DNA of 64,000 nt from NCBI GenBank assembly GCA_030447275.1, contig JAUJPF010000003.1, positions 108,255 through 172,254 of the forward strand, read 5' to 3'. The translations under genes were made by a program, and so were the position numbers. Below are positions 43,597 to 51,609 of this stretch, piece by piece. The notes beneath the pieces are model-generated. The model did no database searches, was not told the origin of the DNA, and worked only from the letters and a program-made list of their open reading frames with translations. The DNA is from Solirubrobacteraceae bacterium (GTDB taxonomy: Bacteria; Actinomycetota; Thermoleophilia; Solirubrobacterales; Solirubrobacteraceae). How positions within the stretch are numbered: position 1 is the stretch's first letter; each line of letters starts with the position of its first letter.

Positions 43597-44610
43597 ATGT
43601 CCGAGGCCGGATCGCGCCCCGCCGCGCCCCCGGAGGTCAGCGTCGTCGTGCCGGTCTACCGGTGCGGCGACTGCCTCCGCCCGCTGTACCGGCGGCTGAA
43701 GGCGGCGCTCGCGGCGTTCCCGTCGAGCGAGATCGTCTTCGTCGACGACCGCAGCCCCGATCGCTCGTGGCCGCTGCTCCGCGAGCTGGCGCGCGACGAC
43801 CCGAGCGTCAAGGCGTTCCGGCTCAGCCGCAACTTCGGCCAGCACGCGGCGATCACCGCCGGGCTCGCCCACAGCACGGGACGCTTCACCGTCGTCATGG
43901 ACTGCGACCTCCAGGAGCCGCCCGAGGTCATCCCGGAGCTGTACGCGAAGGCCGTCCAGGGCTTCGAGATCGTCCACACGCGCAGGATGCGCCGCCGCCA
44001 GACGCTCGTGCGCCGCGTCGCCGGCCGTGCGTACTTCCGCCTGCGCAACGTCCTGCTGGACACGCAGACGGGCACCGACCACGGCACGCTCAGCATGCTC
44101 TCGCGCAAGGTCGTCGACGCGTTCGGAAGCCTGCGCGACCAGGACCGCGAGTACCTGGGCGTCCTCGACTGGCTCGGCTACAGCACGGCGACGGTGGAGT
44201 TCGACCACGCCCCGCGGCACGAGGGCAAGAGCTCGTACACGTGGCGCAAGCTCGCGCGGGTGGCGGTCGACGGCCTGTTCTTCCAGACGACGATCCTGCT
44301 GCGCTGGATCGTGCTGCTCGGGTTCCTCATCGCGCTGGCCGGTGCCGGGCTCGCCGCGTACTACCTCTTCGCGTACTTCGTCACCGATCCGCTGCCGGGG
44401 TACACGAGCCTGGCGGTCCTGCTCCTCGTGCTCGCGGGCTTCATCATCATCAGCATGGGCGTCATCGGGCTCTACGTGGGGAAGGTCTTCGAGCAGGTGA
44501 AGGGCCGCCCGCTGTACCTGATCGACGCCCGCGCCGTCCACGACGATCCCGACCCGGACGAGCTGGCGAGCATGTCGATGACGGGCGAGAAGGCGGGCGG
44601 CGACGACTGA
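43597..44610 (+). CDS. GtrB/DPM1-like membrane GT2 glycosyltransferase
   Basis: 337 residues. The GT-A domain has VSVVVPVYRCGDCLRPL, FVDDRSPDRSW, VMDCDLQEPP (metal-binding DxD-type site) and RHEGKSSYTWRKL. Two C-terminal helices follow (WIVLLGFLIALAGAGLAAYYL; LAVLLLVLAGFIIISMGVIGL). Enzymes of this layout attach a sugar to undecaprenyl phosphate on the cytoplasmic face for later flipping. It leads a co-oriented set with a methyltransferase, WbqC, half EamA and aminotransferase. Confidence 0.85.
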   Translation: MSEAGSRPAAPPEVSVVVPVYRCGDCLRPLYRRLKAALAAFPSSEIVFVDDRSPDRSWPLLRELARDDPSVKAFRLSRNFGQHAAITAGLAHSTGRFTVVMDCDLQEPPEVIPELYAKAVQGFEIVHTRRMRRRQTLVRRVAGRAYFRLRNVLLDTQTGTDHGTLSMLSRKVVDAFGSLRDQDREYLGVLDWLGYSTATVEFDHAPRHEGKSSYTWRKLARVAVDGLFFQTTILLRWIVLLGFLIALAGAGLAAYYLFAYFVTDPLPGYTSLAVLLLVLAGFIIISMGVIGLYVGKVFEQVKGRPLYLIDARAVHDDPDPDELASMSMTGEKAGGDD

Positions 44611-45238
44611 CACGCCGCCACCCGAGGGAGCCGCGGACTTCTTCGCGGCGCTGGACGGCTACTTCGAGCGCACGCTCGAGCAGCACGGCCCGACCCCGCG
44701 CGGGGTCGACTGGAACTCGGCCGAGGCGCAGGAGACCCGCTTCGACCAGCTGCTCGGCGTGCTCCGCGACGGCGGGCGGTTCTCGCTCAACGACTACGGG
44801 TGCGGCTACGGCGCCCTGGCGACGTACCTCGCGCAGCGGGGCGCCGACGTCGAGTACCGCGGCTTCGACGTGTCCGAGCGGATGATCGACGAGGCGCGGC
44901 GGCTGCACCCCGGCTGCGCGTTCGCGACGCGCGCCGCCGACGTCGAGCCCGCCGACTACACGGTGGCGAGCGGCGTCTTCAACCTCAGGCTCGAGGTCGA
45001 CGACGAGGCGTGGCGGCGCTACGCCCTGGGCGTGCTCGACTCGATCGACGGCGTGAGCACGCGCGGCTTCGCGTTCAACATGCTGACGATGTACTCCGAC
45101 GCCGAGCGGATGCGTCCCGACCTCTACTACGCGGATCCCGCGTTCTTCTTCGACCACTGCAAGCGCCGGTTCTCGCGCAACGTCGCCCTCCTGCACGACT
45201 ACGACCTGTACGAGTTCACGCTCATCGTCAGGAAGTGA
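44603..45238 (+). CDS. class I SAM-dependent methyltransferase, start uncertain
   Basis: About 210 residues. Motif I is LNDYGCGYGALATYL, then VEYRGFDVSERMIDEA; the C-terminus is LHDYDLYEFTLIVRK. Coding clearly extends upstream of the GTG at 44759: YFERTLEQHG and VDWNSAEAQETRFDQLL fit the family N-terminus. Yet no ATG, GTG or TTG lies in frame between the in-frame TGA at 44579 and 44759. The ACG at 44603 (TTDTPPP...) is the nearest candidate, or a base is wrong. Substrate: probably a sugar or lipid-linked intermediate, by context. It overlaps the GT2 and WbqC genes. Confidence 0.65.
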   Translation, partial: TTDTPPPEGAADFFAALDGYFERTLEQHGPTPRGVDWNSAEAQETRFDQLLGVLRDGGRFSLNDYGCGYGALATYLAQRGADVEYRGFDVSERMIDEARRLHPGCAFATRAADVEPADYTVASGVFNLRLEVDDEAWRRYALGVLDSIDGVSTRGFAFNMLTMYSDAERMRPDLYYADPAFFFDHCKRRFSRNVALLHDYDLYEFTLIVRK

Positions 45239-45939
45239 GTCCGCCCGCGAAGACGGTCGCGATCGTCCAGTCGAACTACATCCCGTGGAAGGGGTACTTC
45301 GACCTCGTCAACCTCGCGGACGAGCTGATCCTCCTCGACCACGTGCAGTACACGCGCCGCGACTGGCGCAACCGCAACCGCATCAAGTCGCCGACCGGCC
45401 CGCTCTGGCTGACGATCCCGGTCCAGGTCAAGGGCCGGTACGACCAGCGCATCGACGAGACGCGGGTGACCGGTCCGGAGTGGGCCGCGCGCCACTGGAG
45501 CACGATCGCGGCCAGCTACGCGGGCGCGGAGCGCTTCTCCGACCACGCCGCCGCGCTCGAGCGGCTCTTCCTCGACGCGGCCGGCGAGGTCCTCCTGAGC
45601 CGCATCAACCACCGGTTCCTGACGGCGATCTGCGCCATGATCGGCATCCGCACCGCGATGTCGTGGTCCACCGACTACGCCGTGACGGGCCGCAGGACGG
45701 AGATGCTGGTGGCCCTCTGCCGGCAGGCCGGGGCGACGACGTACCTCTCGGGGCCGGCGGCGCGCGCCTACCTCGACGAGTCCGCGTTCCACGACGCCGG
45801 GATCGCCGTGCGCTGGATGGACTACGGCGGCTATCGCGAGTACCCGCAGGTGCACCCGCCCTTCGTGCACGAGGTCAGCGTGGTCGATCTGCTCCTGAAC
45901 GCCGGGCACGACGCCGCGAAGTACCTGCGGAGCTTCTAG
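45235..45939 (+). CDS. WbqC-family protein
   Basis: 234 residues from a GTG that overlaps the methyltransferase stop (GTGA). The family start VAIVQSNYIPWKGYFDLVN and the blocks HVQYTRRDWRNRNRIK, RINHRFLTAICAMIGI and TTYLSGPAARAYLDE identify WbqC, found in O-antigen and other glycan clusters next to WecE-like aminotransferases. Its biochemical role is unproven; a part in amino-sugar modification is usually suggested. Confidence 0.85.
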   Translation: MSPPAKTVAIVQSNYIPWKGYFDLVNLADELILLDHVQYTRRDWRNRNRIKSPTGPLWLTIPVQVKGRYDQRIDETRVTGPEWAARHWSTIAASYAGAERFSDHAAALERLFLDAAGEVLLSRINHRFLTAICAMIGIRTAMSWSTDYAVTGRRTEMLVALCRQAGATTYLSGPAARAYLDESAFHDAGIAVRWMDYGGYREYPQVHPPFVHEVSVVDLLLNAGHDAAKYLRSF

Positions 45940-45950
45940 AGTTCGCCGCG

Positions 45951-46328
45951 ATGGCGAGCAACGTCGCAGGCTTCGCGAACGTCGCCGCGACGGTGCTACT
46001 GACGGTCTACGGCCAGCTCGTGTTCAAGTGGCGCGTCGACGACGCCGGCGCGTTCCCGGACCGCAACGGCGAGCGGGTCGAGTACGTCGCGCGCCTCTTC
46101 CTCGACCCGTGGGTCATCAGCGTGTTCCTCAGCGCGCTGGTGGCGTCGGTCACGTGGGCGCTCGCGCTGACGCGGTTCGAGCTGAGCTTCGCCTACCCGT
46201 TCATGGCGCTGTCGTTCGTGCTCGTGCTCGTGTTCGGCGCCGCGTTCTTGAGCGAGAGCTTCACCGTCGCCAAGGTGGCCGGCGTCGCGCTGATCGTGCT
46301 CGGCCTCGTCGTCGCGAGCCGCGGCTGA
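45951..46328 (+). CDS. small EamA-like (half-size DMT) membrane protein
   Basis: 125 residues, four membrane helices: FANVAATVLLTVYGQLVF, VISVFLSALVASVTWALAL, YPFMALSFVLVLVFGAAF and VAGVALIVLGLVVAS. Same size and layout as ArnE/ArnF-type flippase subunits, which move lipid-linked sugars. In this context it is a good candidate for flipping the product of the GT2 enzyme. TAGAGT (45937-45942) 8 nt before the ATG may give it a promoter of its own. Confidence 0.75.
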   Translation: MASNVAGFANVAATVLLTVYGQLVFKWRVDDAGAFPDRNGERVEYVARLFLDPWVISVFLSALVASVTWALALTRFELSFAYPFMALSFVLVLVFGAAFLSESFTVAKVAGVALIVLGLVVASRG

Positions 46329-46333
46329 GCCCC

Positions 46334-47512
46334 TTGCGGTACGTGCCCTTCAACCGTCCGTGGGCGGTCGGGACGGAGCTCGGCCACATCGGCGACGCGA
46401 TCGCCGGCGGCCAGCTCTCGGGCCGCGGCCCGTACACCGACCGCTGCACCGGCTGGCTGGAGCGGCGCACCGCTGCGCGCCGGGCCCTGCTGACGCACTC
46501 CGGGACGGGAGCGCTCGAGATGGCCGCGCTGCTCGCGGGGCTCGAGCCCGGCGACGAGGTGCTGCTTCCGTCGTTCACGTTCGTGACCACGGCGAGCGCC
46601 TTCGCGATGCGGGGCGCCGTGCCGGTGTTCGTCGACATCCGCTCCGACACGCTGAACCTCGACGAGCGGCTGCTGGAGGACGCGATGACGCCGCGGACGC
46701 GGGCGATCGTCGTCGTCCACTACGCCGGCGTCGCGTGCGACGTCGACGCGATCGCGGCGGTGGCGGCCCGGCACGGCCTGCTGGTGATCGAGGACGCCGC
46801 CCACGCGCTCACGGCGACGTACCGGGGCCGCCCGCTCGGCGGCATCGGCGACCTCGCCGCGCTCAGCTTCCACGAGACGAAGAACCTGATCGCCGGGGAG
46901 GCGGGCGCGCTGCTGGTCAACCGCGACCATCTGGTCGACGCCGCCGAGATCGCGCTCGACAAGGGCACCGACCGCCGCCGCGTCGAGCGCGGCGAGGTCG
47001 ACCGGTACCGGTGGGTCGCGCTCGGTTCGTCCTACGCGGCGAGCGAGATCACCGCGGCGTTCCTGTGGGGGCAGCTCGAGGCCGCCGACGACATCGCGAG
47101 GCGGCGCTGGCGCGTCTGGGACCGCTACCACGCGGCGTTCGCGCGGCTGGAGGAGGAGGGGCTCCTCAGGCGCCCGATCGTGCCCGCCGGCTGCCGGCAC
47201 AACGCGCACATGTACTACCTGCTGGCCGCCGACGGGGCGGCGCGCGACGAGCTGATCGCCCGGCTGGAGGAGCGCGGCGTCAACGCCGTCTTCCACTACG
47301 TGCCGCTGCACTCGTCGCCGGCGGGCCTCCGCCACGGCCGCGCCCCCGGCGAGCTGCCCGTGACCGACGACGCGAGCGGCCGGCTGCTCCGCCTCCCGCT
47401 GTGGCCGGGCATGGACGACGCCGACGTCGCGCACGTGATCCGGTCCGTGCACGAGGCGCTCGGCCGCCCGGCGCCGGCGCACGAGGCGGCCGCCGCCGCC
47501 GCGGACAACTAG
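46334..47512 (+). CDS. DegT/DnrJ/EryC1/StrS sugar aminotransferase (WecE/RffA-like)
   Basis: PLP enzyme of 392 residues that makes 4-amino-4,6-dideoxy sugars on a dTDP carrier. The start RYVPFNRPWAVGTELGHI matches WecE/RffA; SGTGALEMAALLAGLEPGDEV, IEDAAHALTATYRG and the PLP lysine in FHETKNLIAGEAGALLV follow. The TTG at 46334 fits the usual N-terminus. With WbqC, the methyltransferase and GT2 it indicates a decorated amino-sugar on a lipid carrier. The stop overlaps the convergent GT39 gene by 4 nt. Confidence 0.85.
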   Translation: MRYVPFNRPWAVGTELGHIGDAIAGGQLSGRGPYTDRCTGWLERRTAARRALLTHSGTGALEMAALLAGLEPGDEVLLPSFTFVTTASAFAMRGAVPVFVDIRSDTLNLDERLLEDAMTPRTRAIVVVHYAGVACDVDAIAAVAARHGLLVIEDAAHALTATYRGRPLGGIGDLAALSFHETKNLIAGEAGALLVNRDHLVDAAEIALDKGTDRRRVERGEVDRYRWVALGSSYAASEITAAFLWGQLEAADDIARRRWRVWDRYHAAFARLEEEGLLRRPIVPAGCRHNAHMYYLLAADGAARDELIARLEERGVNAVFHYVPLHSSPAGLRHGRAPGELPVTDDASGRLLRLPLWPGMDDADVAHVIRSVHEALGRPAPAHEAAAAAADN

Positions 47513-49023
47513 CGCGGCGCGACCTCGACCACGACGGCTTCGTCCGGGATGCGGTTCGTCGCCCAGAACGAGCCCGCGGTGATCCGGCGCGGTACGTCGG
47601 AGCGGAACCGCAGCAGCGTCAGGCCCGTCTTGATCGACCGCCGCTCCACGAGCTCGAAGCCCGGCGGCGGCGGGTCGAACCGCGGCGTCTCGTGCCACCC
47701 GCGGACCCAGAGGTGCGGCTTGCCGACGACGACCAGCTCGCGGACCGGGAACCCCTCGCGCGGCACGGCGTAGAACGTGTGCCCGTAGGCCATCAGGGGC
47801 TGGCGCTCGAACCAGTCGCCGATCGCCACGGCGCGGTCGACCGTCGGCGGGCCCACCAGCTCGGACATCGTTCGCCAGTCCTCGCGCCGGAGGTCGGGGT
47901 CGCTGACCGAGACGGCGGTCGTCGCGAGCAGCAGCGCGCACACGACGCCGGCAGCCGCGGGCCCGACGCGCCCGAGGCGCGGCGACGCCAGCAGCACCGC
48001 CCCCGCCGCGGCGAGCGGGATCCACGCGACGACCACGTAGCGGTACAGGAAGAAGTCGGCGCCGGCGGCGCCCGCGAGGACGGGGAGAGCGATGGCGGCG
48101 AGGCCGACGGTGCCGACGCGGACCGCCGCGCGACGGTGCTGGTCGTCGGCGCGCACGAAGAGCGCGACCACGATCACGACCACCACGGCGGTGAGCGGGT
48201 GGAACGACCCGCCGCCGAGGGCCTCGGGCGGCCCGAGCGCGAACCGCTCCGGCACCTCCTCGAGCCGGGTGCCGAGCGAGGCGAACCGCGCGACCCAGTC
48301 GGCGTCGCCGTCCGACGTCTGCTCGGCGATCATGGGGAGCATCGCGACGACGAAGGCGCCGAGCCCCGCGCACGCGACGAAGACGTCGCGGCGCAGGCGC
48401 GTCGCGACCAGCAGCCACACGCACTCGGCGGCGACCGCGAACGCTGCGAAGTAGTGGCTGAGCAGGGCGAGGGCGGCGGCCAGCGCCCACAGCACGAGCG
48501 AACGCCGGCTGCGGTCCTCCAGCGCCCGCAGCCACAGCAGCAGCGACAGCGCGGTGAAGAGGATCGCCAGCGCGTAGGCCCGTGCCTCCTGCGCGAACCA
48601 CACCATCAGCGGGCTGACCGCGACGAACGCCGCGAGGATGAGCCCCGCCCGGCGCGACGCGAGCCGCTCGCCGAGCAGATACGCGACCGGCACCGTCGCC
48701 GTGCCGAGCAGGGCCGACAGGGAGCGCAGCGCGACTTCGCCCTCCCCGAACGGCTGCGTCCACAGCCACGCCAGCACGAAGTACAGCGGCGGCGTGATGT
48801 CCTCGAAGACCACCGCCCGCAGCGTGTCCCACAGCCCCGGATCGACGATGTCGATCACGGTGACGCTCTCGTCGAACCAGTAGCTCTGAACGTCCAGGGT
48901 CGAGAACCGTAGGACGGCCGCCGCGACCGTGATGGCGACGATGCCGGCGTTCCGGGCGACGAACGACCGCGCAGCGGCCGGGGTGCGCGGGAGGAAGCGG
49001 GTCGGGGCAGGCATGACCGCCAT
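47509..49023 (-). CDS. GT39-family (PMT/ArnT-like) membrane glycosyltransferase
   Basis: 504 residues, about 11-12 helices. The first loop contains the catalytic Asp-Glu in SYWFDESVTVIDI, and SPLMVWFAQEARAYALAIL follows, as in PMT_2/ArnT enzymes. They take sugars from polyprenyl phosphate on the outer face and add them to proteins or glycans. It may use the product of the GT2 genes at 43597 or 31685. The ATG at 49023 is supported by TACACT (49034-49039) 10 nt upstream on the minus strand. It converges on the aminotransferase gene. Confidence 0.8.
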   Translation of the reverse strand: MAVMPAPTRFLPRTPAAARSFVARNAGIVAITVAAAVLRFSTLDVQSYWFDESVTVIDIVDPGLWDTLRAVVFEDITPPLYFVLAWLWTQPFGEGEVALRSLSALLGTATVPVAYLLGERLASRRAGLILAAFVAVSPLMVWFAQEARAYALAILFTALSLLLWLRALEDRSRRSLVLWALAAALALLSHYFAAFAVAAECVWLLVATRLRRDVFVACAGLGAFVVAMLPMIAEQTSDGDADWVARFASLGTRLEEVPERFALGPPEALGGGSFHPLTAVVVVIVVALFVRADDQHRRAAVRVGTVGLAAIALPVLAGAAGADFFLYRYVVVAWIPLAAAGAVLLASPRLGRVGPAAAGVVCALLLATTAVSVSDPDLRREDWRTMSELVGPPTVDRAVAIGDWFERQPLMAYGHTFYAVPREGFPVRELVVVGKPHLWVRGWHETPRFDPPPPGFELVERRSIKTGLTLLRFRSDVPRRITAGSFWATNRIPDEAVVVEVAPR

Positions 49024-49066
49024 CGGCCCGCGCAGTGTAGGGGCAGGCGACGCGGGGTCCGGGGAA

Positions 49067-49159
49067 CGAGGCGGCGAAGGAATCGAACCTTCCAAGCGCC
49101 GGGTTGCGACGCCCTGCCGGTTTTGAAGACCGGATCGGCCACCAGGCCGGTGCCGCCCC
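49067..49159 (-). tRNA. selC: tRNA-Sec (anticodon TCA)
   Basis: A 93-nt cloverleaf with every selenocysteine-tRNA feature. Acceptor stem of 8 bp: GGGGCGGC with GCCGCCTC, one G-U pair. D-arm CGGCC-TGGT-GGCCG. Anticodon stem CCGGT/ACCGG with loop CTTCAAA, anticodon TCA, which reads UGA. A long variable arm with a 7-bp stem (GGCGTCG with CGGCGCT). T-stem of 5 bp GAAGG/CCTTC with loop TTCGATT. The 8+5 acceptor/T pattern is the bacterial tRNA-Sec rule. Discriminator base G; no CCA encoded. No selA, selB or selD lies in the window. Confidence 0.93.
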
Positions 49160-49166
49160 GCAGCGC

Positions 49167-49172
49167 ATCGTA
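49167..49172 (-). promoter_or_regulatory. -10 box TACGAT of selC
   Basis: TACGAT on the minus strand ends 7 nt before base 1 of tRNA-Sec, so the transcript would start at or within a base of the mature 5' end. No -35 consensus was seen. Confidence 0.45.
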
Positions 49173-49184
49173 GGTGCGCGGCGG

Positions 49185-50060
49185 CTAGCCGACGCCGTGC
49201 TCGAGCACGCCCTTGACGCTCGCGTCGAGCGCGTTGAGGCGGTACAGCGCGACCGCCTCGGCCGAGCCGAAGCGACGGCCCGGCGCGGCGTCCGGCCCGT
49301 GGTGGGTCAGGACGCAGTGCGAGAGCGCGACCAGGCGCTCGGCGTCGAGCACGCCCGCCGCGCGCTCGCGCAGGAGCGCCAGCCCGAGCTCGACGTGGCC
49401 GAGCAGCCGGCCCTCGTCGGTCAGCGCGATCTCCGCGCCGTAGGAGAACTCGCGCGTCTTGCCGAGGTCGTGGACGAGTGCGGCTGCGATGAGCAGGTCG
49501 CTGTTGAGCCGCGGGTGCAGCTGGCACGTCTCCAGCGCGAGCTGCGCGACGGCGACCGTGTGCTCGAGCAGCCCGCCGAGATAGGCGTGGTGGCCGTCGC
49601 GCGAGCAGGGCGCGCGGCGCCACGCCGAGCGCAGGCCGCCGTCGCCGAGCAGGCGCTCGAGCAGCGCCGCGTACCCGCGGTCGTGCACCTCGCCGGCCAG
49701 GTGCTCGAGGAAGCCGTCGAGCTCGTCGAGGTCGCGGTAGGCGACGGGGAGGAACGCGGCGGGGTCGGCGTCGCCCGGCGCGGCGCGGGCGATGTCGGCC
49801 AGCTCGACCTGGAGCTCGTCGCGGAAGCGCTCGACGCGGCCGCGCACGCGGACGAGGTCGCCGCGCTCGAAGCGCCCGGCGAGGACGTCGGCGTCGCGGA
49901 ACGCGCGCGCCGGGACCGCGCCCGTGCGGTCGCGCAGCTCGACCGCGAGGTAGGGCGTGCCGGTACGCGCCGTCAGCCGGTCCTTGCGCGTGCACGCGAA
50001 GACCCCGGCGAGCTCCTGACCGGGGCGCAGGGTCGCGACGGATGGGGCCGCGGAAGGCAT
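49185..50060 (-). CDS. YhaM-like OB-fold/HD-domain 3'-5' exoribonuclease
   Basis: 291 residues. The N-terminal OB fold (LAVELRDRTGAVPARAF, GDLVRVRGRVERFRDELQVEL) binds nucleic acid; the C-terminal HD domain has GGLLEHTVAVAQLA, AALVHDLGKTREF and LTHHGPD, the metal-binding His/Asp set of YhaM. YhaM degrades RNA or ssDNA from the 3' end. The start at 50060 (MPSAAPSV) is preferred over 50069 because TACATC lies 9 nt upstream of it; either is possible. Confidence 0.82.
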   Translation of the reverse strand: MPSAAPSVATLRPGQELAGVFACTRKDRLTARTGTPYLAVELRDRTGAVPARAFRDADVLAGRFERGDLVRVRGRVERFRDELQVELADIARAAPGDADPAAFLPVAYRDLDELDGFLEHLAGEVHDRGYAALLERLLGDGGLRSAWRRAPCSRDGHHAYLGGLLEHTVAVAQLALETCQLHPRLNSDLLIAAALVHDLGKTREFSYGAEIALTDEGRLLGHVELGLALLRERAAGVLDAERLVALSHCVLTHHGPDAAPGRRFGSAEAVALYRLNALDASVKGVLEHGVG

Positions 50061-50069
50061 GCCGACCAT

Positions 50070-50079
50070 GATGTACCGT
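50070..50079. promoter_or_regulatory. overlapping divergent -10 boxes sharing TA
   Basis: TACCGT (plus, 50074-50079) ends 7 nt before the ATG at 50087. TACATC (minus, 50075-50070) ends 9 nt before the ATG at 50060. They share the TA at 50074-50075; the minus box lacks the final T. Confidence 0.4.
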
Positions 50080-50086
50080 GACCCGG

Positions 50087-51013
50087 ATGCCGCCCCTCCA
50101 GTGGGAGAGCCGCCCCGACGGCCTCCGTGCTCCCGCCCTCGTCTGCGCCTTCAAGGGGTGGAACGACGCGGGGGACGCTGCCTCGGCGGCGCTGTCGTTC
50201 GTCGGCTCGTCGCTCGGCGCGACGCGCTTCGCGACGATCGACCCGGAGGAGTTCTTCGACTTCCAGGCCACGCGCCCGCGCATCCGCGTCGTCGAGGGCG
50301 GGACGCGCGAGATCACGTGGCCCGAGATCGAGGTCTTCGCGGCGCGTGTGCCGCGCGCGCCGCGCGACCTCATCCTCGTCCAGGGCTCCGAGCCGTCGAT
50401 GCGGTGGCGCTCGTTCTGCAAGCTCGTCCTCGACCTCGCCGAGGCGCTCGGCACGCAGATGGTCGTCTCGCTCGGCGCGCTGCTCGCCGACGTCCCGCAC
50501 TCGCGGCCGGTCGGGGTCACCGGGCTGGCCAGCGAGCCGAGCCTCGTCACGCGGCTGAACGTCAACCCGGCGGCGTACGAGGGGCCGACGGGGATCGTCG
50601 GCGTCCTGCACGCGGCGTGCGCGGCGTCCGGCATGCCCACCGCCTCGCTGTGGGCCAGCGTGCCGCACTACGTCGCCGCCGCGCCGAACCCGAAGGCCGC
50701 GCTCGCGCTCGTACGCCACCTCGAGCAGCTCGTCGGCGTGTCGGTCGACGCGAGCGAGCTCGAGGGCGCCGCCGCCGACTACGAGCGCCAGGTCAACCTC
50801 GCGGTGCAGAGCGACCCCGACGTGCAGGCGTTCGTCGACCGGCTCGAGCAGGCCGTCGAGGCCGAGGAGTCGGACACCGGCCCCACCGACCTGCCGTCGG
50901 GCGACGTCCTGGCGCGGGAGTTCCAGCGCTTCCTGCGCCAGCGCGGGTCCGAGGGCCCCGGCGGCGCGGGCGGGCCGGGCGGGGCGGGCGGGCCGGGGTC
51001 CCCGTTCGGCTGA
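50087..51013 (+). CDS. PAC2-family protein
   Basis: 308 residues with the proteasome-assembly-chaperone-2 fold: PALVCAFKGWNDAGDAAS near the start, RDLILVQGSEPSMRW, VVSLGALLADVPHSRPVGVTG and PTASLWASVPHYVAAAPNPKAAL. Actinobacterial members occur widely and are thought to assist protein complexes; no firm role. The last 20 residues are a Gly/Pro/Ala tail (GPGGAGGPGG). The ATG at 50087 is preferred to the GTG at 50078, which overlaps the -10 box. Confidence 0.8.
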   Translation: MPPLQWESRPDGLRAPALVCAFKGWNDAGDAASAALSFVGSSLGATRFATIDPEEFFDFQATRPRIRVVEGGTREITWPEIEVFAARVPRAPRDLILVQGSEPSMRWRSFCKLVLDLAEALGTQMVVSLGALLADVPHSRPVGVTGLASEPSLVTRLNVNPAAYEGPTGIVGVLHAACAASGMPTASLWASVPHYVAAAPNPKAALALVRHLEQLVGVSVDASELEGAAADYERQVNLAVQSDPDVQAFVDRLEQAVEAEESDTGPTDLPSGDVLAREFQRFLRQRGSEGPGGAGGPGGAGGPGSPFG

Positions 51014-51016
51014 GCC

Positions 51017-51042
51017 GAACCCACGGCCGCGGCGCGACGTAG
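51017..51042 (+). promoter_or_regulatory. candidate ECF-type promoter GAAC-N17-CGTAG
   Basis: GAAC at 51017-51020 and CGTAG at 51038-51042, 17 nt apart, resemble ECF sigma promoters (AAC at -35, CGT at -10). They lie just upstream of an ECF sigma gene, consistent with autoregulation. Confidence 0.35.
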
Positions 51043-51060
51043 GACACTTCGCGTGGACGC

Positions 51061-51609
51061 ATGCCCGGCCCCGACGACAGCCTGCTCCTGCGCGACCTGC
51101 GCTCCCGCCGCGGTGAGGACGCGGCCCGCGCGCTCTACCGCACGTACTCCGGCGAGCTGTTCGGATTCGCGCTGAGCCGGCTCGGCGACCGCGGCCAGGC
51201 CGAGGAGGTCGTGCAGGACGTCTTCACGCGCGTGTGGCGCCACGCCGGCGAGTACGACCGCCGTCGCGGGAGCGTGCGGACGTGGCTGTACGGGATCACC
51301 CGCAACGCGATCGTCGACCTCGAGCGCCACCGCTCGCGCCGCCCGCCAATCGCCGCCCGCGAACCCGAGGAGGAGGCCGCCCCCCAGGACGAGCCGATCG
51401 AGCGGGCGCTGCTGCGCTGGCAGGTGCAGTCGGCGCTCGAGCGGCTGACGCCCGAGCACCGCGAGGTCGTGCGGCTCGCGCACCTCGGCGGGCTGAGCGT
51501 CAAGGAGATCGCCGACCTCACCGGGCTGCCGTCAGGCACCGTGAAGAGCCGCACCTACTACGCGCTCCAGAACCTGCGCCTCGCGCTCGACGAGATGGAG
51601 GCGCTGTGA
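51061..51609 (+). CDS. ECF-family RNA polymerase sigma factor
   Basis: 182 residues. Region 2: LYRTYSGELFGFALSRLGDRGQAEEVVQDVFTRVWRH (in two parts) and GSVRTWLYGITRNAIVDLER. Region 4: ERLTPEHREVVRLAHLGG then KEIADLTGLPSGTVKSRTYY. No extra domains. Its stop overlaps the GTG of the anti-sigma gene, the standard arrangement of an ECF/zinc-finger anti-sigma pair, so the signal is sensed by the membrane partner. Confidence 0.9.
   Translation: MPGPDDSLLLRDLRSRRGEDAARALYRTYSGELFGFALSRLGDRGQAEEVVQDVFTRVWRHAGEYDRRRGSVRTWLYGITRNAIVDLERHRSRRPPIAAREPEEEAAPQDEPIERALLRWQVQSALERLTPEHREVVRLAHLGGLSVKEIADLTGLPSGTVKSRTYYALQNLRLALDEMEAL

Noticed and set aside
49067..49159. tRNA-Ser or an opal suppressor in place of tRNA-Sec
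   Set aside because: tRNA-Ser(UGA codonless) would have a 7-bp acceptor and a TGA anticodon; here the anticodon is TCA, the acceptor is 8 bp with a 5-bp T-stem, and the variable arm is long.
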